Below, piece after piece: positions 4,591 through 6,111 of a stretch of 6,111 bases of DNA. The notes under the pieces are model-generated. The model did not search any database, was not told the DNA's origin, and worked only from the letters and a program-made list of their open reading frames with translations. Origin of the DNA: Solirubrobacterales bacterium (GTDB taxonomy: Bacteria; Actinomycetota; Thermoleophilia; Solirubrobacterales; 70-9); contig JACDBR010000120.1 in the NCBI GenBank assembly GCA_013694825.1, positions 1 through 6,111 of the forward strand, in the 5' to 3' direction. The first letter of the stretch is position 1. The number at the start of each line of letters is the position of its first letter. The translations under genes and the position numbers were made by a program.

Positions 4591-5691
4591 TCAGCGCGCG
4601 CCCACCGCCGCCGCTACGCGCTCCGCGAAGCGGTCGACATCCTCGGGGGTCGTGTCCCAGGAGCACATCCAGCGCACCTCGTCACGGTCGGAGTCCCAGA
4701 TGTAGAAGGCGTGCTCGCCGAGCTCGGCGTGGAGGCGCTCGATCGCCGCCCGCTCGAGCCGGGCGAAGACACCGTTGGCCTCGACCGGATGGGCGAGCTC
4801 GACGCCCTCGATCGGCGCCACGGCCTCGGCCAGGCGGGTCGCCATCCGGTTGGCGTGCTCGGCGCCGACCAGCCAGAGGTCGCCCTCGCCCAGCAGCGCC
4901 TCGAACTGGGCCGAGACGAAGCGCATCTTCGAGGCGAGCTGCATCCCGGCCTTGCGGAGCACGGGGAAGCCGTCGCCGAGCTCGGGGGTGAGGAAGACGA
5001 CCGCCTCGCCGAGCAGCAGCCCGTTCTTGGTCCCGCCGAAGGAGACGACGTCGACGCCGGCGTCGGTGGTGATCTCGCGCAGCGAGACGCCGAGCGAGGC
5101 GGCGGCGTTGGCGAGCCGGGCGCCGTCGAGGTGGAGGCACATGCCGCGCTCGTGGGCGGCGGCGGCGATCGCGCGGATCTCCCCCGGCGAGTAGACGGTC
5201 CCGAGCTCGGTCGACTGCGTGATCGATACCGCCCCCGGCTGGGCGTAATGGACGTCACCGCGCTTGTCGTCCGAGCGCGCGACGTCACCGGGCGTCAGAC
5301 GGCCGTCAGGCGTCGGGCGGACGAGCAGCTTGAGGCCGGCGATTCGCTCCGGCGCGCCGGCCTCGTCCTGGTGCAGATGCGAGGACTCGGCGCAGATCAC
5401 CGCCCGGGCGCCCTGGCGGCAGACGCAGTCGAGCGCCAGCACGTTCGCGGCGCTGCCGTTGAAGACGAAGTGAGCCCGCGCCGACTCGCCCAGGTGGGAG
5501 CGAAACAGAGCCTCGGCCGCGGCCGTCCAGGAGTCGTCGCCATAGGAGCCCGCGTAGGCCTCGTTGGCCGCGGCGATCGCCCGCAGGACCTCGGGGTGGA
5601 TGCCGGCGTGGTTGTCGGAGGCAAAGCCGCGCCGCTCGGCGCGGGGCGGCGGGGCCGGCTTGGCGCGGTCGGCGGGCGTGGGCGAGCTCAC
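4591..5691 (-). CDS. ltaE: Low-specificity L-threonine aldolase (PLP-dependent)
   Basis: 366 residues. This cytosolic enzyme cleaves L-threonine and L-allo-threonine to glycine and acetaldehyde. The fold-type I beta-eliminating-lyase/threonine aldolase pattern is clear: FASDNHAGIHPEVLRAI near the N-terminus (23-39), GSYGDDSWT (48-56), the cofactor-contact stretch FVFNGSAANVLAL (75-87), HLDGARLANAA with D189 facing the pyridine nitrogen (187-197), and SFGGTKNGLLLGEA with K222 as the Schiff-base lysine (217-230). I chose GTG 5691, which overlaps the TGA of the upstream gene as GTGA. The frame is open to an ATG at 5835, but that adds a 48-residue Arg-rich stretch lying wholly inside the neighbouring gene and lacking family similarity. 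About 20 Pro/Ala-rich residues precede the first conserved motif. The 4-nt overlap suggests an operon with the DUF4190-like gene. Confidence 0.93.
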   Translation of the reverse strand: MSSPTPADRAKPAPPPRAERRGFASDNHAGIHPEVLRAIAAANEAYAGSYGDDSWTAAAEALFRSHLGESARAHFVFNGSAANVLALDCVCRQGARAVICAESSHLHQDEAGAPERIAGLKLLVRPTPDGRLTPGDVARSDDKRGDVHYAQPGAVSITQSTELGTVYSPGEIRAIAAAAHERGMCLHLDGARLANAAASLGVSLREITTDAGVDVVSFGGTKNGLLLGEAVVFLTPELGDGFPVLRKAGMQLASKMRFVSAQFEALLGEGDLWLVGAEHANRMATRLAEAVAPIEGVELAHPVEANGVFARLERAAIERLHAELGEHAFYIWDSDRDEVRWMCSWDTTPEDVDRFAERVAAAVGAR

Positions 5692-6111
5692 AGCCCCTCG
5701 ATCTGGGCCTTGATCCCGTCGATCAGGTCGTTGAGGTTGTCGGCGGCGACGTCGATCAGCCCGGCGACGACGACCAGCAGCAGGAAGGCGATCACGCTCA
5801 GCACGACGGAGATCCAGCCCAGCCTGCGGCCCCACTTGGCGAGCCCGTAGAAGCGCCGGCTGCGCCCCGAGGTCACGTTCCGCCTGCCCATCGTGCCGAG
5901 CACGATCGCCCCGATCCCGAGCGCCAGCGAGAACGGGTAGAGCGCGCCGAAGCTGAACAGGACCATCAGCAGGGCGAGCGGGCCGAGGCAGATCGCGGCG
6001 ACTGCCGGCCAGTTCTCGTCCTCGTCGATCTGCCCCTTCCGCGGCTCGGGCTCGGGCGGGGGCTCTCGGGCCGGCGGGGGCGGGCGGCGCGGAGGCGGCG
6101 GAGGGATGGCC
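5688..6111 (-). CDS. Pro-rich DUF4190-like membrane protein, C-terminal part (runs off right edge)
   Basis: The frame is open from the right edge (first full codon at 6110) to TGA at 5688-5690, giving 140 visible residues; the start is outside. An ATG at 5966 is internal, because it would cut the first hydrophobic helix in half. Residues 3-24 are rich in Pro, Arg and Glu (PPPPPRRPPPP, then EPPPEPEPR). Then come WPAVAAICLGPLALLMVLF and a second hydrophobic stretch ending LGIGAIVLGTMGRRN (about 35-78), a basic loop, and a third helix GWISVVLSVIAFLLLVVVA (97-115), followed by an amphipathic tail. The layout of a disordered Pro-rich head, paired helices and a LGxxAxxxGxxxRR turn fits the DUF4190 group of small actinobacterial membrane proteins, whose function is unknown. 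Its last codons overlap the threonine aldolase start by 4 nt. Confidence 0.75.
   Translation of the reverse strand, partial: AIPPPPPRRPPPPAREPPPEPEPRKGQIDEDENWPAVAAICLGPLALLMVLFSFGALYPFSLALGIGAIVLGTMGRRNVTSGRSRRFYGLAKWGRRLGWISVVLSVIAFLLLVVVAGLIDVAADNLNDLIDGIKAQIEGL

Noticed and set aside
5692..5835. Longer threonine aldolase from ATG 5835.
   Set aside because: The added 48 residues are an Arg-rich out-of-frame reading of the DUF4190-like gene; GTG 5691 with the 4-nt overlap is the better start.
4711..5850. A 379-codon plus-strand open frame opposite the threonine aldolase.
   Set aside because: It is antisense to a gene with unmistakable PLP-enzyme motifs. Its translation is rich in Arg, Gly, Asp and Val with no recognisable fold, as expected of mirror frames in GC-rich DNA.

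Overview
The window looks like a piece of a GC-rich actinobacterial chromosome (Actinomycetota; the order cannot be fixed from this sequence). The clues are a GC content of about 70% by eye, strong G/C at third codon positions, GTG starts with 4-8 nt gene overlaps, a three-helix-bundle ArsC with the MGCGDACP loop usual in actinobacteria, and a tRNA-Thr with U73 and no encoded CCA.

Layout. (1) Positions 1-433, minus strand: the N-terminal part of an FAD-dependent oxidoreductase that runs off the left edge. (2) Positions 475-4435: an arsenic-resistance cluster in two divergent arms. The minus-strand arm is arsC followed by a NIP-type aquaporin, possibly continuing into the FAD gene. The plus-strand arm is arsR, arsM and a small integral-membrane methyltransferase of the isoprenylcysteine carboxyl methyltransferase (ICMT)/PEMT-like class. 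A short AT-rich patch between the arms (about 1936-1983) carries an inverted repeat and promoter-like hexamers and is the best candidate for the ArsR operator. (3) Positions 4495-4567, minus strand: tRNA-Thr(GGT), whose 3' end faces the ars cluster. (4) Positions 4591-6111, minus strand: low-specificity L-threonine aldolase, overlapped by 4 nt by an upstream Pro-rich DUF4190-like membrane protein that runs off the right edge.

How the genes could work together. ArsR senses As(III) and releases both arms. ArsC reduces arsenate to arsenite. The aquaporin can let neutral As(OH)3 leave down its gradient, as known for AqpS with ArsC in Sinorhizobium. ArsM methylates As(III) to methylated, partly volatile species. 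No Acr3 or ArsB pump is in the window, so the visible system is reduce, leak and methylate rather than pump.

The most unusual part is the ArsM. It has an N-terminal run of three CC pairs and one CxC at an exact 9-residue period, a complete four-position ArsM catalytic cysteine set, and an extra C-terminal domain of about 95 residues with an [10 protein letters not shown] motif. The stop of its gene overlaps the start of the membrane methyltransferase gene by 8 nt, so the two are probably translationally coupled. The second methyltransferase has no known role in arsenic chemistry and is the best candidate for something undescribed here.
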